NCBI GenBank assembly: GCA_002898735.1
Contig: BEHY01000020.1
Span: 1-40,488 of the forward strand
Length of the DNA stretch: 40,488 nucleotides
Origin: Candidatus Thermoflexus japonica
GTDB lineage: Bacteria > Chloroflexota > Anaerolineae > Thermoflexales > Thermoflexaceae
Reading direction: 5' to 3'
Under the pieces are notes generated by a model that saw only the letters and a program-made list of their open reading frames with translations, searched no databases and was not told the origin of the DNA. Both the position numbers and the translations under genes were made by a program. This document shows, piece after piece, positions 25,595 to 33,739 of the stretch. The first letter of the stretch is position 1; every line of letters starts with the position of its first letter.

Positions 25595-27514
25595 TCACTT
25601 CCCCCGGGCCGATACCCGGAACAGGCCGTAACCGGCGATCAGGGTGAGATCGGGCTCCAGGCCCTGGACGACCTCCGGGCGATGGGTAGCGGCGATCAGG
25701 GTGATGCCGTGCTGGCGGCAGAGGGCGGCCACCTTGCGGGCTACCCGCAACGCCATCTGGGGATCCAGGTGGGCGGCGAATTCGTCGATCAGCAGGAGGT
25801 TCGGCCGCCGGGCTAAAAGATAGGCGATGCGGGCGCGCTCCTTCTGCCCGGTGGAAAGCTCGGAGAAGCGCGCGCGATAAAGCACGGCGTCGGCAATTCC
25901 AGCGACGTTCAGGACCTCGATGGCCAGCACCTCGTCCTCGGTGAGGCGGTAAAGCGCCTCCAGGATCGTCTCCCCATCGAACTCAGGCTCCACCTCGCCC
26001 GGCAGATAGGCGGCGGCCTGCACGTTCTCCGGCATCTCGATGCTGCCGAACTGCACCCGATACAGCGGATCCCGACGTCCGGTCGCGGCGCCGTAGAGCA
26101 GGCGCAGCAGCGTGGTTTTCCCCGCTCCGGAGGCGCCGATCAGCGCCACGATCTGCCGCGGATGGATGGTCAGCGAGACATCCTTCAAAACGATCTTCTG
26201 AATGGTTCGCTCGTGGACTCCGAAGGCTTCCAGGATCTCCTGGAGCGGCGGGGCCATTCCGCTCAGGCTCAGCGTGTTTTCGTAACGATAGGTGACATGG
26301 TGCAGGCGGATCGGCCCGGCCAGCGGCTCCACGGATCGGAAGGCGGGGCGATACAGCTTCCCCCGATGGACGCGCGCGACGGGATCGGTTTCGTAAAATC
26401 GTTCCAGGTAAGGGACCGCCTCCTCCTCCAGGGGATATACCAGCACCGGCCGGCCGGAGGCCGTATCCCCAAGATAGCGAAAACCGGATCGCTCCATAAA
26501 CGGGTTGTAGCGCGCCATCTGGGCGATGGTCTCCAGAACCATCTTGGGGCGGCGCATCTCCGGGATGCGTCGCTCCCGGATCCAGGAGATGGCCGCTCGC
26601 AGGGCCAGCTGCCCCAGGCCCTCCGCCCGGTAGTCCGGATGGACCACCACGCGGGCCAGGCGGGCCCCCCGCGTATTGCAGGTTCGAAGGGCGATCTCCT
26701 GGGATTCCCACCACAGATCGAAGGGGGAGAGATCCGGCCGCGCCCGTTTCAGCTCCTCCTCCAGCCGCTCCGGCCAGAAGGAGGGCTCGAACCAGTCCGC
26801 GGGGAAGACCGCCTGCCGTAGATGGGGCTGGATCGTGCCATCCGGCAGGCGGCGATGCATCATGGGGATGGGCGGATCGATCCGCACATAGCCGATGTAG
26901 AGCGGTTCATACGGGGCGCGATCCTCTAAGAGCAGCACCAGGAAACGGGAGGCGCGGGTGGCGTCCTTCAGATCGCCGAAGCGCATGGGGCGGCGGCAGC
27001 GCGGGCAGAGCGGCCGCGCGTTGGCTTCCGCCCATGTCCGATCCTCCGGGCACCACCAGCGGGCCAGGATCTCCGCCTCGGAAGCGTAGTGATGCTGCTC
27101 CAGATCGACGATGGCCTCGAAATCCGATTCCAGCCCGGCTTCCCGGGCGAGCACGGTGTAGCGATAAAGGGGCGTTGTGGAGAGCGGTGAGGAGCGCTCC
27201 AGGGTGAACCGCTCCTGATAGAAGGGCCAGATCAGGACCGCTTCCCCATCCACGACGCGCCAGAGCGCATAGGCATCAAAGGTGAGCGCCCGCGGATCCG
27301 CCTGCGGCCCCAGGGCCACCCGGACCTCCTCGCCGGGTTGAAACCACTGCGCCACGGTCCCCGTCATCGGGAGGCGAAGTCGCCCGGCCTCCCCCTCCAC
27401 TTCCAGCATCCCGAACCAGCGATACCGGAAGCGATCCAGCCAGACATGGAGGACCCGATAAGGCTTCGCCGCCTTCCAGAGATCAGAGCGTTCGGATGCG
27501 CTCGGGTGGATCAC
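25595..27514 (-). CDS. GNAT acetyltransferase-ABC ATPase fusion (COG2401-like)
   Basis: This 639-residue cytoplasmic protein combines three regions. Residues 20-105 are beta-strand-rich. Residues about 120-395 form a GNAT fold with the acetyl-CoA-binding ARLARVVVHPDYRAEGLGQL and an inserted Cys cluster (WWCPEDR...CPRCRRPMRF) that may bind zinc. Residues 405-639 form one ABC ATPase: Walker A IGASGAGKTTLL (about 456), signature LSTGQKERARIA (about 551), Walker B LLLIDEFAAHLD (about 575) and H-loop ATHR. There are no membrane segments, so it is not a transporter subunit. The architecture matches the uncharacterised 'ABC-type ATPase fused to a predicted acetyltransferase' group. GTG 27514 has GGAG about 7 nt upstream. 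Acetyl acceptor unknown. Confidence 0.88.
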   Translation of the reverse strand: MIHPSASERSDLWKAAKPYRVLHVWLDRFRYRWFGMLEVEGEAGRLRLPMTGTVAQWFQPGEEVRVALGPQADPRALTFDAYALWRVVDGEAVLIWPFYQERFTLERSSPLSTTPLYRYTVLAREAGLESDFEAIVDLEQHHYASEAEILARWWCPEDRTWAEANARPLCPRCRRPMRFGDLKDATRASRFLVLLLEDRAPYEPLYIGYVRIDPPIPMMHRRLPDGTIQPHLRQAVFPADWFEPSFWPERLEEELKRARPDLSPFDLWWESQEIALRTCNTRGARLARVVVHPDYRAEGLGQLALRAAISWIRERRIPEMRRPKMVLETIAQMARYNPFMERSGFRYLGDTASGRPVLVYPLEEEAVPYLERFYETDPVARVHRGKLYRPAFRSVEPLAGPIRLHHVTYRYENTLSLSGMAPPLQEILEAFGVHERTIQKIVLKDVSLTIHPRQIVALIGASGAGKTTLLRLLYGAATGRRDPLYRVQFGSIEMPENVQAAAYLPGEVEPEFDGETILEALYRLTEDEVLAIEVLNVAGIADAVLYRARFSELSTGQKERARIAYLLARRPNLLLIDEFAAHLDPQMALRVARKVAALCRQHGITLIAATHRPEVVQGLEPDLTLIAGYGLFRVSARGK

Positions 27515-27589
27515 TGGAGGTCTCCTTCCACGCGGAGGATGGGCCAGGGCGTCCGATCCGGCAAAAATCGACGGAACCGGTATCGGCAG

Positions 27590-28276
27590 CTACAGGAGCA
27601 CCGGGATGGGATCGGTCAGACGGATCTCCTCCAGGGAGACGTCGCATCGATAAGCGAGGATCTGAACGCCATGGGCTGCGGCGGCCCGCAGGATCCGCCC
27701 GAACTCTGGATCCGCCTGATCGTGAGGCCGAAATGCCCGGGCATCCGGCCGCTGCACGACGAAGAGCACGAAGGCCTGAACGCCGTCCGCGCGCGCTTCC
27801 ATCAGCGCGGCCATATGGCGCCGCCCCCGCGCCGTTGGCGCGTCCGGGAACAGGCCGACGCCGTCTTCCACGAGCGTCACGCTTTTCACTTCCACATAGG
27901 CTGCGCCCTCGGGGCCTGAGAGGCGGAAATCCACCCGACCCTCTCCCAGGGGAACCTCCGCCTCCAGGGCGGTGTAGGCCTGGAGGGGCGGAAGCTCGCC
28001 CCTTTCCCAGGCCTCCCGGAAAAGGGAATTGGGCACCCGCGCATCGGCGGACACCAGCGTTCCGTCCGGCAGGCCCACCACCTGGAGATCGTAACGGGTT
28101 CGCCGCCGGCCTTCCCGCCGGGCCATCCATATGGGATAGCCGGGGACCAGGAGCTCACGCAGGCGGCCGGAATTCGGGAGATGGGCCGGCACCCGTCGCC
28201 GTCCCAGGCGCACCTCCACCGCGAATCGGTTCAAACGACGCAGAAAAACCCCCGGAATCAGCGGCGGCCAGCGCAT
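27590..28276 (-). CDS. sfsA: SfsA family DNA/RNA nuclease-like protein
   Basis: This 228-residue protein matches SfsA throughout: VPAHLPNSGRLRELL, VSADARVPNSLF, VDFRLSGPEGAAYVEVKSV, VGLFPDAPTARGRRH, QRPDARAFRPHDQADPEFG. SfsA was named for an effect on sugar fermentation in E. coli. The VDF...YVEVKSVTL segment has the catalytic layout of PD-(D/E)XK nucleases, so a nuclease activity is likely. The length is normal. The ATG at 28276 has no strong ribosome site, consistent with reading on from queA 28 bp upstream on the same strand. Confidence 0.93.
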   Translation of the reverse strand: MRWPPLIPGVFLRRLNRFAVEVRLGRRRVPAHLPNSGRLRELLVPGYPIWMARREGRRRTRYDLQVVGLPDGTLVSADARVPNSLFREAWERGELPPLQAYTALEAEVPLGEGRVDFRLSGPEGAAYVEVKSVTLVEDGVGLFPDAPTARGRRHMAALMEARADGVQAFVLFVVQRPDARAFRPHDQADPEFGRILRAAAAHGVQILAYRCDVSLEEIRLTDPIPVLL

Positions 28277-28304
28277 AGGGCCCGGTTCGCCTAACGGGAA
28301 GGGA

Positions 28305-29381
28305 TCAGAGGATCAGCATGGCATCCCCGAACGAATAGAAGCGGTAGCCTTCCGCGATCGCCACCTGATAGGCCTCCCGCATCCGTTCGTAGCCCATGAA
28401 AGCAGCCACCACCAGCAGCAGCGTGGAGCGCGGCAGATGGAAGTTGGTGATCAGGGCGTCCACCACCCGGAATTCAAAGCCGGGGTAGATAAAAAGATCC
28501 GTTTCCCCCTCAAAAGGTCCCACGACCTGCCAGGGGCAGACGGCCTCCGGCGAGCATCCCAGCCCATAGCGGGCGGCGGTCTCCAGAACCCGCACTACGG
28601 TGGTGCCCACCGCAATGATCCGCCCCCCCTCCAGCCGTGTCCGGTTGATGAGGGCCGCGGTATCCGCCGACAGGGAGCACCATTCCCGGTGCAGTTTGTG
28701 TTCCCGCACGTCCGAAGCCTTGATCGGACGAAAGGTGTCGAGGCTGATGTGGAGCGTGACGAAGGCGAAGCGGACGCCGTGCTCCCGCAGGCGGGCGAGA
28801 AGCTCCGGGGTGAAATGCAGCCCCGCCGTGGGCGCGGCCACCGAGCCAGGAACCCGGGCGTAGACGGTCTGGTAGCGTTCGGGATCGTGGAGCGGCCGCC
28901 GGATGTAAGGGGGGAGAGGGATCACCCCCACCCGTTCCAGCCATCCTTCTGGAGGGATGGAAAAGCGAAGCAGGCGGAGCGGCCCCTCCCCCTCCGCCTC
29001 CACCTCCGCATAGAGGTCGACGGGCTGGCCACCGGAGAGCAGCTGGAGGCGCGTTCCGGGGCGGATATGACGCCCCCGCACCATGGTCCACCATCGCTCC
29101 GGATCCACCCGGCGCACCAGCAACAGTTCCACCCGACCCCCGGTCGGCTTCACCGCGAACAGACGGGCCGGGATCACCCGGGTGTCGTTGAACACCAGTA
29201 GATCCCCGGGGTGCAGGTAGTCGATGATCTCCCGGAAGATCCGGTGCTCGATCCGCCCCGTCGCCCGGTGCACCACCATCAACCGTGCGGCGTCCCGCGG
29301 CTCCGCCGGGGACTGGGCGATCCGATCCGGGGGCAATTCGTAATCGTAGGCTTCAAGGCTCAGAAGATCCTTCGGCTCCAT
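28305..29381 (-). CDS. queA: S-adenosylmethionine:tRNA ribosyltransferase-isomerase
   Basis: This 358-residue QueA adds the epoxycyclopentanediol group to 7-aminomethyl-deazaguanine in tRNA, the penultimate step of queuosine synthesis. Conserved stretches are YDYELPPDRIAQSP, LLVFNDTRVIPARL, GRVELLL, GSVAAPTAGLHFTPELL, FVTLHISLDTFRPI, EWCSLSADTAALIN, VGTTVVRVLE, TNFHLPRSTLLLVVAAF and the closing YRFYSFGDAMLIL. MEPKDLLSLEAYDY is a standard N-terminus; ATG 29381 lies inside the end of the upstream Cys-cluster gene (29-nt overlap), and the in-frame extension to 29525 has no family similarity. Other queuosine genes are not in the window. Confidence 0.95.
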   Translation of the reverse strand: MEPKDLLSLEAYDYELPPDRIAQSPAEPRDAARLMVVHRATGRIEHRIFREIIDYLHPGDLLVFNDTRVIPARLFAVKPTGGRVELLLVRRVDPERWWTMVRGRHIRPGTRLQLLSGGQPVDLYAEVEAEGEGPLRLLRFSIPPEGWLERVGVIPLPPYIRRPLHDPERYQTVYARVPGSVAAPTAGLHFTPELLARLREHGVRFAFVTLHISLDTFRPIKASDVREHKLHREWCSLSADTAALINRTRLEGGRIIAVGTTVVRVLETAARYGLGCSPEAVCPWQVVGPFEGETDLFIYPGFEFRVVDALITNFHLPRSTLLLVVAAFMGYERMREAYQVAIAEGYRFYSFGDAMLIL

Positions 29382-29964
29382 AACGGATCCGATATAGCTC
29401 CAGGAGGGTCTGGAAGCCTTCTTCCCCCAGCACCCATTTGACTTCCTGGTCGAAGACCACAAACAGAGGTCGCGCCTTCTCCGCGGGCTGCTGACAGGAG
29501 GCTTCCGCGTAGAGCTCGTTCTCATCGTCCAGGATCAGCTGGCCTTCCCATAGCGTGAGCGGATAGAGCGCGCAGTGGAAGGGCTTCAGGGCCCATGGGT
29601 GCAGACCGGCTTCCATGGCCGCCACCTGCAGGCCGCAGCGCCCATCGTCCAGCAGGAAGATGCAGGACTGGCCGGCCGGGTGGGCCGGGTTCTCAAGGAC
29701 CGTGGTGCCCACCCAGTAACCCGCCGGCGGCGTATCATCCCACTCCGGCTCTCCATCGAACCATCGGGTCTCATCATGCCGATCCGGCGGCAGCACCTTT
29801 TTGATCAACTCGGCGTGGCGGAGGATCTCATCGCGCTGTTCCACCCGCACCCACACCCCGTAAGCGCAACAGCGGCCCCGACAGTAAGCTGGGCCGCACC
29901 GTTGAACCGGCCGGGGTTCCAGCAAGCGGGGATCCACTCGAATCCCGCGGATTTCGATTTCCAT
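29353..29964 (-). CDS. YkgJ/DUF3109-like cysteine-cluster protein
   Basis: This 203-residue protein contains eight Cys in a pattern typical of YkgJ-type metal or iron-sulfur proteins: RCGPAYCRGRCCAYGV near residues 20-35, SCIFLLDDGRCGLQ, FHCALYPL and ASCQQP. The function of the family is not established; several of its members are annotated as zinc- or iron-sulfur-cluster binding. ATG 29964 has GGAGG 6-7 nt upstream; the longer open frame to 30105 lacks a ribosome site and similarity. Its 3' end overlaps the queA start by 29 nt, so the two are translationally linked. Confidence 0.78.
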   Translation of the reverse strand: MEIEIRGIRVDPRLLEPRPVQRCGPAYCRGRCCAYGVWVRVEQRDEILRHAELIKKVLPPDRHDETRWFDGEPEWDDTPPAGYWVGTTVLENPAHPAGQSCIFLLDDGRCGLQVAAMEAGLHPWALKPFHCALYPLTLWEGQLILDDENELYAEASCQQPAEKARPLFVVFDQEVKWVLGEEGFQTLLELYRIRYGAEGSSEP

Positions 29965-30082
29965 GGATCCCCTCCCCACCCACAAATCTCCATCGGGCAA
30001 CATCCGGGTTTGAAACAGAGCGGGACGCTCGCTCATCCCACGCCCCCGGACGGACAACCGGGGTCCTGAGCGTCCCCACCGG

Positions 30083-31186
30083 CTATTGGATAAGGAATTG
30101 CCCATCGCGGTAAAGGACTTCCCCGTCGACCACGATCTCCCCTTCCTTCAGGTCGCAGATCATATCCCAGTGGATCGCGGACTGATTCATCCCGCCCGTC
30201 TCCGGATAGGCGGCTCCCAGGGCGAGATGGAAAGTCCCCCCCAGCTTCTCATCGAACAGGATGTTGCGGGTGAACCGGCGGATGGCGAAGTTCGTCCCGA
30301 TGCCCAGCTCTCCCAGCCGCCGGGCGCCCTCGTCGGTCTCCAGCATCCGATGCAGGAACGCCTCGTTCTTCTTCGCCGTCGCCTTCACCACCTTGCCGCC
30401 CTCGAAGACCAGCTCCACCCCGTCCACCTCCCGGCCGCCGTAAAGGGCCGGATACGTGAAGCGCACCCAGCCCTCCGTGACGGTCTCCTCCGGGCCGGTG
30501 AAGATCTCCCCGTCTGGGAAGTTATTGCGACCGTCGGCGCTGATGAAAACCCGTCCCTCGATGCCGAGCACCAGGTCGACGTGGGGACCGCGGATATGAA
30601 CCCGCCGGCGCCCTTTCAGCCATTCCACCAGCCGCTCCTGAAAAGCCGCCTGTTCCCGCCAGCGGGTCACCGGGTCTTCATCGTTTAACCACCCTGCCTC
30701 ATATACGAAGTCCTCGAATTCCTGGAGGCTCATCTCGGCCTCCTGGGCATACGCCTCGGTGGGGTATAGCGTGAGGACCCAGCGTAATTCCCCGCGGGCG
30801 GCCCGCTCCATATAGGTGCGCGTGAGGTCCCGTCGCGCGGCGGAGAACCTGGCCTGCTTGGCGGGATCCACATTGCTCAGGGATCGGGTGTTGGTTTCGC
30901 TCATCACGCTGATCAGCACGTCGAAGGTCTCCACGACCAGGCGATCGATCGGCGAAACGAACGTCAGCTGGGGTTCCTCCGCCACCCGGTAGAAGATCTC
31001 CGCCGCCCCAGGCAGGGAGACCAGCAGATGGGGATGCCCTCCCCTCTCAAGCACCCGGCGGTAGACGGTGAGCAGAAGAGGGGCAGCAGCCGGGGTGCCC
31101 CGAATGGCCACCTTATCCCCCGGCTTTACCTCCGTGGCATAGTCCACCAGCACCTGAGCCCACTTCTCCAGACGCGGATCGCCCAT
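30083..31186 (-). CDS. M29 family thermophilic aminopeptidase
   Basis: This 367-residue metallopeptidase has the M29 (AmpS/aminopeptidase T) layout: an N-terminal ADDIPG-type region with YATEVKPGDKVAIRG, the metal-ligand Glu pair in FPDGEIFTGPEETVTEG, ELGIGTNFAI, and the C-terminal HLALGAAYPETGGMNQSAIHWDMICDL carrying His, Tyr and Asp ligands. Members bind two Co2+ or Zn2+ and remove N-terminal residues from peptides. Length is normal for the family. ATG 31186 has GAGGTG 4 nt upstream. It starts the minus-strand run M29 - Cys-cluster - queA - sfsA - GNAT-ABC. A MITE-like element lies about 150-315 bp upstream. Confidence 0.92.
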   Translation of the reverse strand: MGDPRLEKWAQVLVDYATEVKPGDKVAIRGTPAAAPLLLTVYRRVLERGGHPHLLVSLPGAAEIFYRVAEEPQLTFVSPIDRLVVETFDVLISVMSETNTRSLSNVDPAKQARFSAARRDLTRTYMERAARGELRWVLTLYPTEAYAQEAEMSLQEFEDFVYEAGWLNDEDPVTRWREQAAFQERLVEWLKGRRRVHIRGPHVDLVLGIEGRVFISADGRNNFPDGEIFTGPEETVTEGWVRFTYPALYGGREVDGVELVFEGGKVVKATAKKNEAFLHRMLETDEGARRLGELGIGTNFAIRRFTRNILFDEKLGGTFHLALGAAYPETGGMNQSAIHWDMICDLKEGEIVVDGEVLYRDGQFLIQ

Positions 31187-31335
31187 GGTGCACCTCGAGG
31201 AAGGGGATTTCCGGTTGCGCCGTTGACCGGGGGGCCAGGTGGGCCGCCTTCAGCAGCCCGCTGGCCCCCAACGCTGTTTGATGGGGGAGGAGAACGAGCG
31301 TTCTTGCCCCCCCGAATTGGGGCTCAACCGCATAA

Positions 31336-31501
31336 CTTGACATTGTTAAATTCGGGCTCTTTGACCTCTCCCAACTGCCAAGGACGGCCTTGTAGCGCAG
31401 GCGTTCAGCCTGCGCCGCGGGCGCAAGCCCGCGTTCACCGTCTTATACGGGCTGAAGCCCGTGCTACGTCACGGCGGCACGGCAAATCTAACAATGTCAA
31501 G
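31336..31501. mobile_element. MITE/REP-like element with 13-bp terminal inverted repeats
   Basis: CTTGACATTGTTA (31336-31348) and its exact inverse TAACAATGTCAAG (31489-31501) bound a 166-bp element; flanks continue with partial matches. Inside, GTAGC (31392-31396) and GCTAC (31463-31467) bracket three small hairpins: CAGGC-GTTCA-GCCTG (31398-31412), GCGGGC-GCAA-GCCCGC (31417-31432) and CGGGC-TGAA-GCCCG (31448-31461). There is no ORF, so it must be mobilised in trans if at all. It occupies most of the 396-bp gap 31187-31582, which otherwise holds no gene. The nested composition suggests a REP-type unit inside a small inverted-repeat element. Confidence 0.65.
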
Positions 31502-31582
31502 ATAAGCCCTACCAGGGGAATTATAGCGCGGGCGAGGGGGCAGAGGAGATCATGAGTGACGCAGCCGGCTTCCTCGCGAGGC

Positions 31583-32341
31583 TCATGGAGTCCGACGGGC
31601 GACGATCAGCATCTGGGGGCTATCCTCCCGATAGGGGGCAAGTTCGTAGGTGCCGAACATCTCCTCCAGGGCGAAGCCGCAGCTTTCCAGCAGCAGTCGG
31701 AGCTCCCCCGGCCACAGGAAACGCATCCGGCTCGGGAACGCCCAGCGACGCCATGTTCCATCGTCGCGGCGTTCCTCCACCAGAACGAGGAGCTCCAGAC
31801 GCTGGGCGGCGGCATCGACCCGCCGCGCCTCCAGCCAGAGCAGAAGGGCCCCGGCCTCCGGATCCTCATGCCAGCTTCGCGCGTAAAGCTGGCCGTTCTC
31901 CCCCAGCAGGGCGGCGTCGGGGTTCAGGCAATCCAGCAGCAGGAGCCCGCCGGGCTCCAGCGCGCGATGCAGGTGATGGAGAACGGCCCGCTGGGCCTCC
32001 AGGGAGTCAAAGTGCAAAAAGGTGTTCAGAGGGATGAAGGCCATCGGATACGGTCCCGGAGGGAGACCCTGCGTCGCGTCTCCGTGGATCCAGGTGATGC
32101 GATCGGCCACCCCCGCCTGCTCCGCGCGGGCCCGGGCCCGGGCCAGCATCGCCGCCGAGGCATCCAGGCCGGTCACCCGGAACCCGGCGGCCGCCAGGGG
32201 GATGGTCAGGCGGCCGGTGCCGCATCCCACCTCCAGCAGCGGCGATCCCGCGCGCTCCGCGTAGCCCTGATAAAAGGGCAAATCCTCCAGGAAATCCCCG
32301 AAAAAGCGGTCGTAGAATTCCGCGAACGCCTCGTAGTTCAT
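31583..32341 (-). CDS. Class I SAM-dependent methyltransferase
   Basis: This 252-residue protein has the methyltransferase core: motif I LLEVGCGTGRLTIPL (about residues 35-49), motif II acidic strand VTGLDASAAMLARARARA, DRITWIHGDATQG, and motif IV-V MAFIPLNTFLHF and ALEPGGLLLLDCLNPD. The C-terminal beta region (RRVDAAAQRLELL, FPSRMRFLWPGELRLLLESCGF) is the usual substrate cap of small-molecule methyltransferases; the substrate is not identifiable. ATG 32341 begins MNYEAFAEFYDRFF, a common N-terminus of this family; the open frame continues upstream through non-homologous sequence. The ribosome site is weak (GGGGAC). A minus-strand TAAAAT at 32411-32406 could be its -10. Confidence 0.85.
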   Translation of the reverse strand: MNYEAFAEFYDRFFGDFLEDLPFYQGYAERAGSPLLEVGCGTGRLTIPLAAAGFRVTGLDASAAMLARARARAEQAGVADRITWIHGDATQGLPPGPYPMAFIPLNTFLHFDSLEAQRAVLHHLHRALEPGGLLLLDCLNPDAALLGENGQLYARSWHEDPEAGALLLWLEARRVDAAAQRLELLVLVEERRDDGTWRRWAFPSRMRFLWPGELRLLLESCGFALEEMFGTYELAPYREDSPQMLIVARRTP

Positions 32342-32615
32342 GGCTCGGGTCCCCGAATTGCACCAGAGACAGGGCAAAGCCGAGGACAGGGATGCCTGCA
32401 CCCTCATTTTACTGCTTCCAGCCCTCGGGCTGTTTCCAAGGTTGGGGGAATGGACAGGTGGGATCGCGATCTCAGGCCGGCGCTGGGGCCCGTCTATCCG
32501 CCATCGTTTTTTGGAACTCCCTCCGGCATCATCCGGGCTTCGCGGGTGCTCGCATTCGGCACCGAACACCACCGATGGTCCCACCCCCTCTGACCCTCGA
32601 TCGGCCAAACGATGA

Positions 32616-32621
32616 TAAAAT
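32616..32621 (+). promoter_or_regulatory. -10-like box before the lipoprotein genes
   Basis: GATAAAAT, with TAAAAT at 32616-32621, lies 41 bp before the first beta-propeller lipoprotein ATG in a short AT-rich patch. The -35 (TGACCC region at 32591-32596) is poorly spaced. The rest of the 320-bp gap 32342-32661 holds a small AGCCC-TC-GGGCT dyad at 32420-32431 and no gene. Confidence 0.4.
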
Positions 32622-32661
32622 AGATTTGTCCAACACACGGATCTGAGCATCCGGAGAGATC

Positions 32662-33593
32662 ATGGTCAGGGATCGAGCGTTCCTTGGGGGGCTTCTCTTC
32701 GCCATAGGGTTTTCCGGTTGCCTGGCGCCGGCACGCCGGCCTTCCCTTACCGGAGTAAGTTCCCCGGCTCATCCTCCGCCGGTGCCTTCAGAGGTTCCGG
32801 CTTCACCCACCCCGCATCCCTCCCCAGCCCCGGTGGTTTCCTTCGGTGAGCCCATATGGATCGGCCGGGGCGGATTGCTGGCGGCGCGCTTCACCCCGGA
32901 CGGCCGCGCGCTGATCCTGGGATGGAGCGTGGGGGTTTCCCGAGTGAACCTCCCAGAACTTCGGGAGCAATGGTTCCAGCCTATGCCGGCGCCTTTGCGC
33001 GCGATGGAGATCGACCCCCATGGGCGATGGGCGGCTGTGGCGCTGGAGAACGGCGCGGTTGCCCGGATCTCCCTGGCCGATGGGCACACGCAGACAGTGA
33101 TGTCGCTGGCTCCTCACGCCTACTGGTGCGGCCTGGACTGGTCGCCCGATGGGGAGCGCACAGCGGTCCAGTGCATCGGCCCCGATCGCGGAGATCCGAT
33201 CATCCTCATCGATTGGGGGGCGGGGACGGTTCGCGAGGTGTAGGCTGGCTGGACGAGCGTCATCTGGTCACCTTCGAGGCGCAGTCCTACGGCAGGCTCA
33301 CCGTGTGGGAGGTCGGGACGGAAAGCAAACACGTCTACAAGATCTCGGGCTATAAGGTCATCGCCCTCGATCTGAGGCGAATGATCGCGGTGGAGCAGTC
33401 TGAGGAACGCCCGTATGTCGGACGAGCGGTGGAAGTGAAGGATGCCCGGACCGGCCAGCGTCTGGCGCGACTTCATCATGGCAACGACATTATGGAAATC
33501 TCATGGTCCCCCGATGGGCGCTGGCTGCGTGTCCTGGCGACCGATGGGTCGATACGGGCCTGGCCGGTGATCGGGGCCACCCCCACACCGTAG
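32662..33593 (+). pseudogene. Beta-propeller lipoprotein interrupted by a frameshift
   Basis: The first frame starts at ATG 32662 (GGAGAG 5 nt upstream), has a lipoprotein signal with lipobox GFSGC (Cys20), a Pro/Ser/Thr linker, and WD40-like repeats (FTPDGRALILGW, IDPHGRWAAVAL, DWSPDGERTAV), and stops at 33243. Similar repeats resume in the -1 frame without a gap (GWLDERHLVTFEAQSY through MEISWSPDGRWLRVLATDG) to a stop at 33593. The switch falls at or after a run of six G at about 33216-33221; one extra G there would join both parts in one 310-residue protein. It may be a true pseudogene, a homopolymer sequencing error, or a slippage-controlled gene. No other defect is visible. Confidence 0.7.
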
Positions 33594-33739
33594 TTGCGCA
33601 TCCTGAACAGCATTCCGATGGGGATAATCCTCGCCGGTCCCGAAACGATCCAGCGGGGGGCGAATTCGAATTCCTCCCATGGGGAAGGTCCACAAGGCTG
33701 CTTCTCCCCGATTTCTGTGCCAGAAGGAGATTGTATGAA

